A stretch of DNA of 64,000 nt from Neodontobutis hainanensis (taxonomy: Eukaryota; Chordata; Actinopteri; Gobiiformes; Odontobutidae), in NCBI GenBank assembly GCA_024349245.1, contig JALDNG010000547.1:15001-79000 (forward strand). The letters run 5' to 3'. Position numbers and translations under genes: made by a program. Below the pieces are notes generated by a model, which saw nothing but the letters and a program-made list of their open reading frames with translations, ran no database searches and was not told the DNA's origin. Shown here piece by piece: positions 10,200 to 22,100 of this stretch; position 1 is the stretch's first letter, and each line of letters begins with the position of its first letter.

Positions 10200-13100
10200 G
10201 TGAGTAGCATCATCAGCTGTTTGTGTTTGATTTAAGAACACTGTGGTTGACCTGATACAGCACAGGACACATTCATGGATCCACTGCTTTAACTGAGGCT
10301 CAGGCCCAAAAATAAGAATATTGTGTCTGAAGGAAACTGTAAAGTGTGTGTTTTCTGAACAGAACAGAGTCACTGCTGCTTATTAACACACACTGTACAA
10401 TAAATCCTGTTGTTTTAGAGACGAGTGTCACAAACAGAGAGTGTCTCCAGTGTCCAGCTGTGTGTCTCTGAAGAGCCACCGGTCCAAGGGCCTCCCTCTA
10501 GTCTTCAGTAATGAACCTGGAGCTCCACAGAGTCGGCTGTAAGTGATGCACTAATATCATTTATATTTAGAAAGTGTTGCTCATTATTATTGATTGAGTC
10601 ATTAGTTCTTTTTGGGAGGAGGGCTGGTGTAGAGTCTGGACAGTGATGAGCCTTGTGTCAGTTCACATTAAAGACTCTTGAAAAAGCTGCTTTTGAACAG
10701 AGTGTGACAGAAATGAGAGAACAGCTGCAGGACTGTGTTTGGACAGACAGGAGGGTTTTTTCAGACATGTGGAGGCTGTTTATTACAGTGATTACAGGGT
10801 CAAAGGTCACATGTAATCGCATTTAAACATTTATATCTAACTTTTATATTAGATTGATATTATTCAGTTAATGTCTCAGTTTTATGTGGGACCATGATAT
10901 TTCATTAGTCTTTGTGCTGTTCTAAGAGGAGTGCCTCACACTTTCCAATTGTGGACATTAAAACATAAAACAATCCTTTGTTTAACCTTTGACCTGGTAT
11001 TTTGTGTGGTATACACACATTTAGACACTGTTCTGTGTCAGAGGGGATCCAATGTCTTTATCCCATTGAAGTTATTTTTGGTCTTTTTGTGAGTTTTTCT
11101 TTTTTTACTTAATTCAAATATTTTGTTGATTGTAGATTTAATATTTATTTCAAGATACGACACGACCCAAAAACATAATTTTGTCCTTATCATAGCATTT
11201 TTATTTTAGACTCACTCTTATCTGTTTGTGGTCGTCTAATGTCTTCATTTGAGCTCAGATTTAAAGTGAGAGGATGAGACAGAACATGACTCCAGTCAAA
11301 TGAGTTAGTTTCATTAATGGCTCCATTTCCAGAAACAGGTCAAAAGGAGGGGTCAGTATTTTTGTCCAAAAGCAGGGACCAGGCTGTGACCTTTGTAAAG
11401 CTGTTTTAATGAATGTGTTGATGTCCACAGAGAGAGTCCTGGTGACGGCCCATCGTCCTGTGGTCTGTGTCAGAGCGTCCTGACTGATCCAGTCTCTACC
11501 AGCTGTGGACACTGCTTCTGCAGACAGTGTCTCTCTTCAAACTGGGACCAGTCTGGTTCACCTCAGCCCTGTCCCCAGTGTGGACAAAGACCAAGACTGG
11601 ACTACACTCTCCTCAGTAAGACCATTCATTCTTCAGAAAACCCTGCAGCCACTGTGTTGTATTTAACATGACTCTGGTCACTAATAAAACTCCTCCTGAT
11701 TCCACCAGTGAAAGCTGCAGGTCCAGTCTTTTTAAATGAACATAGACCTGTTTCAAAACTCTCTGTTGTGGCAAAGGCTTGAGTCTTTGATTAATGAAGA
11801 AGTTAAAGTGTGTCTGGCTCTAACTCCATAAGGTCAGGGTTCAAACTGAAGCACAGCTCCTCTACTGCCACTATTCTAAAGTTTTAAATTATATTTTTAA
11901 AGACCTTGACAATACTTGATGCTGTCTCTCTCTTGTTTTTTATTTTCCAAAGATGTTCTGTGGCCTCTCACTCATCATTGTCTGCTTTACTAAAAGTGAC
12001 AGGTCTTTCTCACATTGGTTTATTTACAAAAGTATTATTGTAAAAACGTCCTGTGTATTAGTCGTCTCTAAAACATGAAGCACAGACGTCACAGTCTTTG
12101 TTTTAGTGACGTTCTGCAGTTATCTGTTCCCAAAGTGTGGACAGCACTAGAAAGACAGCTTGTAGGTTTTCTGCTGCGTACACTAGTGTCTGTCAGGTCA
12201 GTCTGGACTGTTACACCTGAGGTCTGTTGTTTGAAGCTGGTTCAGGTTTAGATCCAGGTAAGTTCAGGTTTAGTTTGAGGCTCCAGAAGGTGTTTTGGTT
12301 TTGAGCAGGTTTCATCGGTAACTGACTCCACAGCTTTTATTCTGGTTTAGAGACAAACCCAAACTGGACCAATCAGCTGTGAGCAAAGTCACATGATCTG
12401 ACAGTTTTATTTAAGGATTGTGTCGTAACGTTGTCCTGTGAACGTGACTCAGCTTCAACAGGACTGTTGTGTTTTTCTGACCAGTGTTCCCTGTAAACGG
12501 CCTCTGAGACGACCTGAAAAGAAGTCAGAGCAAAACAACTTGTTTTGTTAAAATATGTTTGTATAAATAGAATATGAATATAAAAGAGTGAGAAGAACTG
12601 GTTTAATTTAAAGCTCTTTTGTTCCAGGTGAGCATAAGAGGAGTCTGCAGCAGAGATGTGAAAGTGTGTCTGAAGGAACTGAAACAGGAAGTAGAACGGC
12701 TCTGAACAGGATCTACACTGAGCTGTACATCACAGAGGTCAGTGAAGAGGTCAGTACCCAACATGAGGTCAGGCAGCTGGAGACTCAGTCCAAGAAGACT
12801 GTCCACGACGCTCCAATCAGGTGCCACGACATCTTTAAAGCGTTAGCGTCCGATCAGAAGCCCATCAGAGTGGTGCTGACCAACGGCGTGGCTGGAGTGG
12901 GAAAGACCTTCTCGGTTCTGAAGTTCACTCTGGACTGGGCCCAGGGCTTAGAGAACCAGGAGGTGGATCTGGTGGTGCCCCTGTCGTTCAGAGAGCTGAA
13001 CCTGGTCCCAGAGCAGGACTACAGTCTGCTGACGCTGATACAGGTTTTCTATCCAACGCTACAGAAGCTGACAGCAGAGACGCTGGCCGTCAGGAAACTC

Positions 13101-16100
13101 CTGTTCATCTTCGACGGCCTCGATGAGAGCAGACTGCCTCTGGATTTACACAAATGTCAGGTCATCTCTGAGGTCACACAGAGGTCACAGGTCAACGTGC
13201 TGTTGATAAACCTCATCAGAGGCACACTGCTTCCTTCTGCCCTTATATGGATCACCTCCCGACCGGCAGCAGCCAATCAGATCCCTGCGAGGTGTGTGGA
13301 CAGGGTCACAGAGGTCAGGGGCTTCACTGAGGCCCAGAAGGAGGAGTACTTCAGGAAGAGGTTCACAGATGAAGAGCTGTGTGACAGAGTCCTCTCCCAC
13401 ATCAAGACGTCCAGGAGCCTCCACATCATGTGCCAGATCCCAGTCTTCTGCTGGATCACAGCCACAGTCCTGGAGCACATGTTGGGAACCAAGCAGAGAG
13501 GACCACTGCCCCAGACCCTGACCGACATGTACGCACACTTCCTGCTGGTGCAGACTCACAGGAAGAGGCTCAAGTACCAACATTCGACTCATCTACAGCT
13601 GACACAGGCCGACTGTGAAGTCCTTCTGAAGCTGGGGAGGCTGGCCTTTAAACAGCTGCAGAAAGGAAACATTATGTTTTACCAAGAAGACCTGCAGCAG
13701 GTGGGTCTGGACCTGACCGAGGCCTCGGTCTACTCAGGACTTTGTACAGAGATCTTCAAACAAGAGACGCTCATCTTCCACAAATCAGTCTACTGCTTCG
13801 TTCATCTAAGCGTCCAGGAGTTTCTTGTTGCGCTTTACCTTCACCGCTGCTTTAACTACAACAGGAGAGAGGAAATTAGGAGGTTTCTGAGAGACTGGAG
13901 CAATTACTCAACACTAGACATCTTCCTCAGAGACGCCATGAAGGAGTCCCTCCAAAGTTCAAACGGCCACCTGGACCTGTTTGTGCGCTTCCTTCACGGC
14001 CTCTCTCTGGAGTCCAACCAGAGGCTTCTGGGAGCTCTGCTGGGTCCAACACAGATCGACTCAGAGACAAGACAAAGAGTTCTCAACAACCTGAAGGAGA
14101 TATACACAGACAATATCTCTCCTGACAGAAGCATCAACATCTTCCACTGTCTGACAGAGCTAAATGACTGCTCGGTCCATCAGCAGATCCAGGACTTCCT
14201 GAAGTCAGAGAACAGATCAGAGAAGCTCTCTGAGATCCAGTGTTCAGCTCTGGCCTACATGCTGCAGATGTCAGAGGAGGTCCTGGATGAGCTGGACATA
14301 AACAACTACAACACTTCATTTGAAGGACGACTGAGACTGATCTCGGCCGTGAGGAACTGCAGGAAGGCTCTGTAAGTACTGTTTAAATATTTACTGAAAA
14401 TCTTTAGTCTTGAGGATTGTCAGGAGACCTGAAACTGTAAATGCTATGCTCCACTAGGGGGGCGCTGCTGATCTGTTCTGTGAAAAAATGAATAAGAGAG
14501 ACGGTTCACGGTTGTAACAGAATTTATATAATTTATGTTGTTGTTTTTTGAATTTGAGTAATTCCTGTAATAAAGAGCTTTGAGTTAACTTTCGTGAAAC
14601 AATGAATTCATGACATGGTGTCAGAAGTGACTCTTTTACCCATTTGACTTCACCCAGCCTTCGGCGTGGCCGACCTGGAGACAACATTTTAGCCACTATC
14701 GAATAGCTACTAAGCTAGACCAAGAAGACGGTGATGTACAGGTGAATACGTTGTTATAAGAAATGGGCAAAGTGTCGGAACCTATCTTTAGCACTTTCAC
14801 GTTCCCAGTCGATATTGATGATTACTATGACGAAGTTTTGAGAAAGTTCAATGAACATTTTGTGCCGAGGCGGAATACGATACATGGACGTGCCTGTTTC
14901 CACCGCCGCTTACAGCTTCAAGGGGAGAGCGTGGAGTCGTTTGTCAGACAACTGTATAAATTAGCAGAGCACTGTGATTTTGGACAGACAAAAGATGAAC
15001 AGATAAGATATCGTATCGTGATTGGGATTGCAGACGAAGAAGTGTCACAAAAACTACAACTGGAACCGGATTTGACCTTGGAAAAAGCTATCTGTATCGC
15101 ACGTCATTTGGAGCTGGTTAAAACACAAAATACAGCGCCAGAGCAACAAATGTTGAAGTGGGTGCTGTAAATGCACATAAGTGCAGGAGACAACATGAGC
15201 ACAGTGCATGTCCAGCTACAGGAAAGCGCTGCCGAAAATGCAATAAATCGGGCCATTTCGAAGCAATGTGTAAAACTAAAAATGTGAATGCACTCAAAGC
15301 TACTGACGGTGATAGTGATAAGGGCAGTACCTGGTTTCTAGGGGCGGTTGCTGAGATGGATGACAATAAAGAGGACAAATGGTACGAGGATTTAGAAATA
15401 AATGGCACAACTGTCACATTCCGGATTGATACGGGCACAGACGTCACGGTGATTCCCGAGGAGACATTTTTGAAACTGCAACAGTGCCCTCTTCTGATCA
15501 AAACGAAGTCAACATTCACCAGCCCAGGTGGAACACTGAGTTGCAAAGGCAGTTTCATGACTCACTGTGAAAGGTATGGAGAAACTTTTCCCTTTTGGAT
15601 TTATGTTATGTCAGGCCCCTTCACAACAAACCTGCTTGGTATTAAAACAGCAATCAAAATGGGACTAGTGCGCAGAGTTAATGATGCTCAGCCCTACAGC
15701 ATTGCTACCCCACGGCGAATACCATTCCCAATCTTACCTCAAGTTGAGGAAGAACTGAAACGGATGCAGTCTTTGGGCATTCTAGAGGAAGTAAAGGAGA
15801 CCACTGACTGGTGTGCTCCCATCTTGTCTGTCATGAAAAAAAGAATAAGAAACCACGGCTCTCTGTGGATCTGACTAAACTTAACAAAGATGTTAAGCTT
15901 GTCCATTGCTCCAAAGCTGTGAGGTGCAACAGTGTTCTCCACTGTGGATGCTTCAAGTGGGTTTTGGCAGATCCCGCTTGATGAAAGCAGTAGGAAGCTC
16001 ACGACCTTCATTACACCAGTGGGTCTTTTCTGTTTCTGCCGTTTACCCTTCGGCATTACATCTGCTCCAGAAATATTTCAGCAGAAAATGAGTTGTCCCC

Positions 16101-19100
16101 TCAAAGACCATGCTGGCACAGTAGTGGTTATGGATGTCATTCTGGTCTATGGCAAAGACATGAAGGACCATGACCGGAACCTTCAAGCGGTGATGCAAAT
16201 GATCAGAGCGTCAGGACTGAAGTTAAACAAAGATAAATGTCAGTTCCACAAATCTGAGATCCGCAACTTTGGACACATCATTGGGAAGGATGCCATTAAA
16301 CCGGATACTGAAAAAGTCAGAGCCGTCGCGGAACTTCCCAGCCCGACAAACATATCAGAACTGCGGCAGAGGATTGGGATGATTAATTATTTGGGGAAAT
16401 TTCTCCCAGACCTTTCTACAACAATGCATCCTATCAACTCTCTACTGAAGAGCGATACAATGTGGACATGAGGAGAGGCACAAGAGTGTGGGCATGCGAG
16501 CGTTTCGGGAGATATCTACAGGGCATGGACAGATTTGTTTTGCAGACTGATCACAAGCCCCTTGCTCCGCTAATAAACACATACGACCTGGTCAAAGCAC
16601 CTGTTAGGTGTCAGAGACTTTTGATGCGTTTAATGAAGTTCAACCCAGAAGCCGTTCATGTTCCAGGGAAGCAGCTTATTGTGGCGGACACTCTGTCTCG
16701 TAACCCTTTGCCGGACTGTATTGTGAACGACACCAAGCATGAGGTAAAAGCTTATGTACAGGCAGTGCTTGAGACAAGGCCAATCACTAAAGACAGATTA
16801 AACATGATAAGAGAGGCCACAAGCGATGACAACATTCTGCAAACTGTGATTTGTTATACGAATAATGGCTGGCCCTCAGATGTGTCACGCTTGCCACACA
16901 ACTTGCTCAAATATCACCCAGTTAGAGCTCACCTGTCAGAAGTCAGTGGACTTTTAATGCATGATGGCCGCATTGTTATCCCATTTACAATGCAAAAGAC
17001 TGTACTGTCACAAATACATGCTGGTCATCAGGGACTCACAAAGTGCCGAAAAAGGGCCAACATGTCAGTGTGGTGGCCAGGTGTCGGGAGAGACATTGCA
17101 GAGTTAGTCAGCACTTGTGAGTTTTGCTGTAAAAACAAAAAAAAGAACCACTGATTACCACACCACTGCCACAAGGTGCTTGGCAGAAAATAGCAGCTGA
17201 TTTGTGTGAACAAGATGGTAAACAATATTTGGTAGTGACTGACTACTATTCACTTTACATCGAGATTTCACATTTGCCTACAACAAGTAGTAACCAATTC
17301 ATTTCACAGCTTAAATGTATGTTTGCGAGGTGGGGTATTCTTCTTGAGCTAGTAACAGATAATGGGCCCCAGTTTGTTTCAGCCAAGTTCCGCCTTTTCA
17401 GTGAGACATACGACTTTCAGCACACAACATCCAGCCCTCACTACCCGCAAGTGAACGAAGCGCCTGAAAGGAGCGTTGCCATCGCCAAGAGAATTCTGTG
17501 ACAGCCAGACCCACAGCTCACCCTGCTGAGCTACAGAGCTACTCCCATCACCGCAACAGGTCACAGCCCAGCCCGTCTTATGTTTGGGCGTGAGATCAGG
17601 ACTACGGTGCCTGTGTTGCCCCAGCAGTTAGGTCCGACAGTAGTTGACCGCCAGACTGTAAGACTGAAAGACCAACAGACTAAGTCAGCCTACCGTTTCT
17701 TCTACAACAGGCGTCATTCAGCCAGGCCCTTGTCGACACTGCAGCCGGGTCAGCGTGTTACAGTTAAGCTGGATGGGGAAAAGGGCTGGAGGACCCTAGC
17801 AAAAGTCATTGCAAAAGCACCATAGCCCAGATCCTACATTGCCCAAACCGACCAAGGGACTGTAGCACGTAGAAACAGGAGGCATTTACAGGAAGTGCCC
17901 GAGCCAACAACCCAAGTTACCCAAGGAGAGACTAGTGGTTTTGATATTCCTGACCCAGGTGACTCAGATGCCCCAATTGCTGCAACAAATTTATCTGTGC
18001 CCTGTGTTCCCACCATTCCTACTGGCTCTGGTTTGTCCCCAAGGAGGACTGCTGCTGGTCGAGCTATTAAACCACCTGCGAGATTTAAGGATTATGTTTG
18101 AGAGATAAATGTCCTAAATTAATGATGTTTTGTACACCCTTCTAGAGTGAGTCAAAATGGAGGTTTAGAAACACCAAACCAAATATATTTTGTTTTGTTT
18201 TTGTTGTTTGGTAGTGTTTACTGCATAGTAGAAATAATATACTTAAGGCTAAATTTAACACTTGGATATTGTAAAGTAAATCACAAATGGTGTTTTCTTT
18301 ATTGATTATAGACAAGTTGCAAATGTTTATTTTGCTGTTGTGAATCAGCTAAAGAAGGAGATGTCAGGAGACCTAAAACTGTAAATGCTACGCTCCACTA
18401 GGGGCGCTGCTGATCTGTTCTGTGAAAAATGAACAAGAGAGACGGTTCGCGGTTGTAACAGAATTTATATAATTTATGTTGTTATTCTGTTGAGTAAATC
18501 CTATAATAAAGAGCTTTGAGTTAACTATCGTGAATCAATGAATTCATGACAAGGATAACCACTTTAGTCACAAACAGGAATTGTTATTAAGAAGGCGGTT
18601 TATTAAAATATTAAATTTCTGATTCAGGCTCAGGACACAGGGATTATGTGGGTCACAGAGTTTTATGTCAATCATTTCCAGATGGTTTATGTGCCACTGT
18701 TTTTGTTCTTTCAATCTTTTTAAACTTGATTTATTTCTGTAGCTCTGCTCTCGTCTCGTGTCTCAGCCACAGTCGGCCACAGGACGGGCTTAAACACACA
18801 CACCCCAACCTCACAGAGGACCACTGTCTGTGTCACTTGTTCTTTTTTCTTTTGTTTTTGTCAGTGTCTTTGTAAAATGCACAATGTTGCTGAAATGAAT
18901 GAAGCATAAATGTGAAATGAGTGAAAAGAGAGGACAGTAATAAGCCTCACTTTGGCTCCTGCTCATGGAGCATTCATCCAAACACATTTAAAAACCCTTC
19001 ATGTTTACAGCATGTTACAAAAGGACCTTCTGCTGAACTCTGAAGTGTTTTAGACTGAGAGCTCTGTAAATGTGGGGCTTCAGTCACAATTATATTTTTA

Positions 19101-22100
19101 CAAGACTTTATGAAGCTTTGTGTCTGATTTTTCAACAGATGTGAGATATTTAGTGTTTTTAATATTTAGTTTAGTGTAAGGAGCTTTGACAAAGAAGCAA
19201 AGGTTGGGACAATAATGAAAAACAGTCAAATATGTTTGTATCTGTTGCAGCTGGAGATAGTTTTAAATTTTGAATTTAAAGTGAATAAATGTAGTTCTGT
19301 GACCTGGACGACTGAGAACTTTTTCATCTCTAATGTTTGACTTAATGTTACTGTGTTTACAGACTTTCTGATTGTGGACTCTCAAAGATTCACTGTGAAG
19401 TTCTGTCGTCGGCTCTGAAGTCCAGTCCCTCTCACCTGAGAGAACTAGACCTAAGTTATAACCATTACTTAAAGTCAGGAATGAAGGAGTTGTGTGAAGG
19501 ACTATTGAGTCCAAACTGTCGATTGGAGACTCTGAGGTCAGTCACTGGTCCTTCTCTTCTTTTCTCTGACTCTTGGGTTTGAACAAACAGCTCATAAAGT
19601 CACACTGTATCATGTTTATGAGAGGGATGCTTGGTCAAAGAACAAATGAAAAGTCTTCAGTAAATCAGTGTCAGTCTCTTTCCAATCCACCGAGGAATCA
19701 AACCGCCAACCTTACGGTTTTAGGCGACTGCTCTGCCACTGAGCCACTTCGTCCACTTTAAATTTTTCAGTGGGGCAAAAAAGTATTTATTCAGCCACCA
19801 GTTGTGCAAGTTCTCCCGCTATAAAAGATAAGAGGCCTGTAGTTTTTATCATAGGTTCACTTCAACTATGAGAGTCAGAATGTGGGAAAGAATGTAGGAA
19901 ATCACATTGTAGGATTTTTAATTAATTGGTAAATTCCTCGGTAAAATAAGTATTTGGTCACCGACAAAAAAGCAAGATTTCTGTCTCTCACAGACCTGTA
20001 ACTTCTTCTTTAAGAGGCTCCTCTGTCCTCCACTTGTTACCTGTATTAATGGCACCTGTTTGAACTCGTTTTCAGAATAAAAACACCTGTCACAACCTCA
20101 AACAATTAGACTCCAAACTCCACTGTGGCCAAGACCAAAGAGCTGTCAAAGGACACTAGAAACAAAACTGTAGACCTGCTCCAGGCTGGGAAAACTGAAT
20201 CTGCACTAGATAAGCAGCTTGGTGTGTGAAGAGTCCTGTGGGAGTAATTATTAGAAAATAGAAGACATACAAGACACTGATAATCTCCTTTAATCTGGGG
20301 CTCCACGCAAAATCTTACACCGTGGGGTCAAAATGATCAGAAGAACAGTGAGCAAACATCCCAGAAGCACACGGGGGACCTTGTGTATGACCTGCAGAGA
20401 GCTGGGACCAAAGGAACAAAGGCTACCATCAGTAACACACTACGCCTCCAGGGACTCAAACCCTGCAGTGCCAGACGTGTCCCCTGCTTAAGCCAGGACA
20501 TGTCTGGGCTTGTCTGAAGTTTGCTAGAGAGCATTTGGATAATCCAGAAGAGGATTGGGAGAATGTCATATGGTCAGATGAAACCAAAATAGAACTTTTT
20601 GGTAAAAACTCAACTTGTCGTGTTTGGAGGAGAAAGAACACCAACTGTGAAGCATGGGGGTGGAAACATCCTGCTTTGGGCTGTTTTTCTGCAAAGGGAC
20701 CAGGACGACTGATCCGTGTAAAGGAAAGAATGAATGGGGCCATGTATCGTAAGATTTTGAGTAAAAACCTCCTCCCATCAGCAACGACATTGAAGATGTG
20801 GCTGGGTCTTTCAGCAGGACATTGATCCCAAACACATCGCCCGGGCAACGAAGGAGTGTCTTTGTAAGAAGCATTTCAAGGTCCTGGAGTGGCCAATCCA
20901 ATCTCCAGATCTCAACCCCATAGACAATCTTTGGAGGGAGTTTAAAATCCAAAAGCTCCCCTGCTCTAGAGGAGATGTATCTGGAGGAATGTTCAAACTA
21001 CCAGCAACAGTGTCACAACCTTGTGGAGACTCACAGAGAACGTTTGACCTCTGTCACTGTCAACAAAGGGTCTATAACAAATTATTGAGATGAACTTTTG
21101 TTATTGACCAAATACTTATTTTCCTCCATAAGTTGCAAATAAATTATTTAAAAATCAGACAATGTGATTTTTCTGGATTTTTTATTTTTTTCTCATTCTG
21201 TCTCTCAAAGTTGAAGTGAACCTATAATGATGGAAATGACAGACCTCTCTCATCTTTTAAGTGGGAGAACTTGCACAATCGCTGGCTGACTAAATTCTTA
21301 TTTGCTCCAATGTTATAAAAAAATATTTCAGATTAAAGAGAGATAATGGAAACCACTTACAATTTAAAAATTAATGATCAGGTTTATTTCTTACAAAAAG
21401 AAGCAAAGTACAAACATGTAAACAAGGTCGGAGTTTGTCAAAGTAAACAAGAGATGAAGACATGAGATTTTATATCCAGCAGTTGATCCAGTGTTAGGAG
21501 GCGTATGTTCAGGCTTTTCCATGACAGGTTCCCAGGGGCAGGATGTAGGTGGCTATGTCTATGTTTGGATTTGCTCGAAGGACATGACATTAACAGAACC
21601 AAGAGCAACAGTCCTTGATAACAATAAGAAATATACAATTCTCACATGTTTAAGCTGAACAGACATAAAACCTATATGTGAAGTGTAAACTATGGCAGGA
21701 GTGAAAACCCAGCAGGGCAGCTGAACTAGCCTAAGTACATTTGAGCATTCGATAAATGACCTATCGCTGGGAAAAACTCTCCTGCCCCCTCCTCTCCCCA
21801 AGGCGTTGCAATCCACAAACAAGGCTTCAAGTAAATGTAATCAGTTCAAATGATCAAAATGTAAGACGTGTCAAATCAAAGACAACAAATGATTATAATG
21901 TAATATGTTTAAAATTAAACACAATCAAAATATCAAAGAAGATTAATGCACTGATTCTTTAAATTTAATAAATCACAAACACAGTATCAGTCTAAAACAA
22001 AGTAGAAAAATGCCAGACTCTGAGTTGGTCGACCCATCGGACTCAAGATCTCCGTCCTGACCCTGCCTGTCCTGGTCTACTGAACATTTAAGACATTACA

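Larger units (their letters stand above)
14418..18552 (+). mobile_element. Ty3/gypsy LTR retrotransposon in NLR A intron 4, with target duplication
   Basis: 5' LTR 14418-14615 and 3' LTR 18362-18552 both start tgtcaggagacct and end attcatgaca. They are flanked by the 5-base target duplication AGGAT (14413-14417 and 18553-18557). NLR copy B has the uninterrupted target ttttgaggataacc at about 51426, so the insertion came after the A/B duplication or was absent from B's ancestor. The primer-binding site tggtgtcagaagtg follows the 5' LTR and would pair with the 3' end of a leucine tRNA. A purine tract (aaagaaggaga) precedes the 3' LTR. The two LTRs differ at roughly 16 sites by eye, so it is not recent. 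Coding regions are broken. Same orientation as the NLR gene. Confidence 0.93.

Noticed and set aside
13185..13618. Several open frames on both strands inside the NACHT exon (also 50202-50600)
   Set aside because: Overlapping shadows of the NLR coding frame; conserved between A and B only because the exon is.
19691..19756. Functional tRNA gene
   Set aside because: A and B boxes are present, but the stems do not pair cleanly; a tRNA-derived repeat is more likely.
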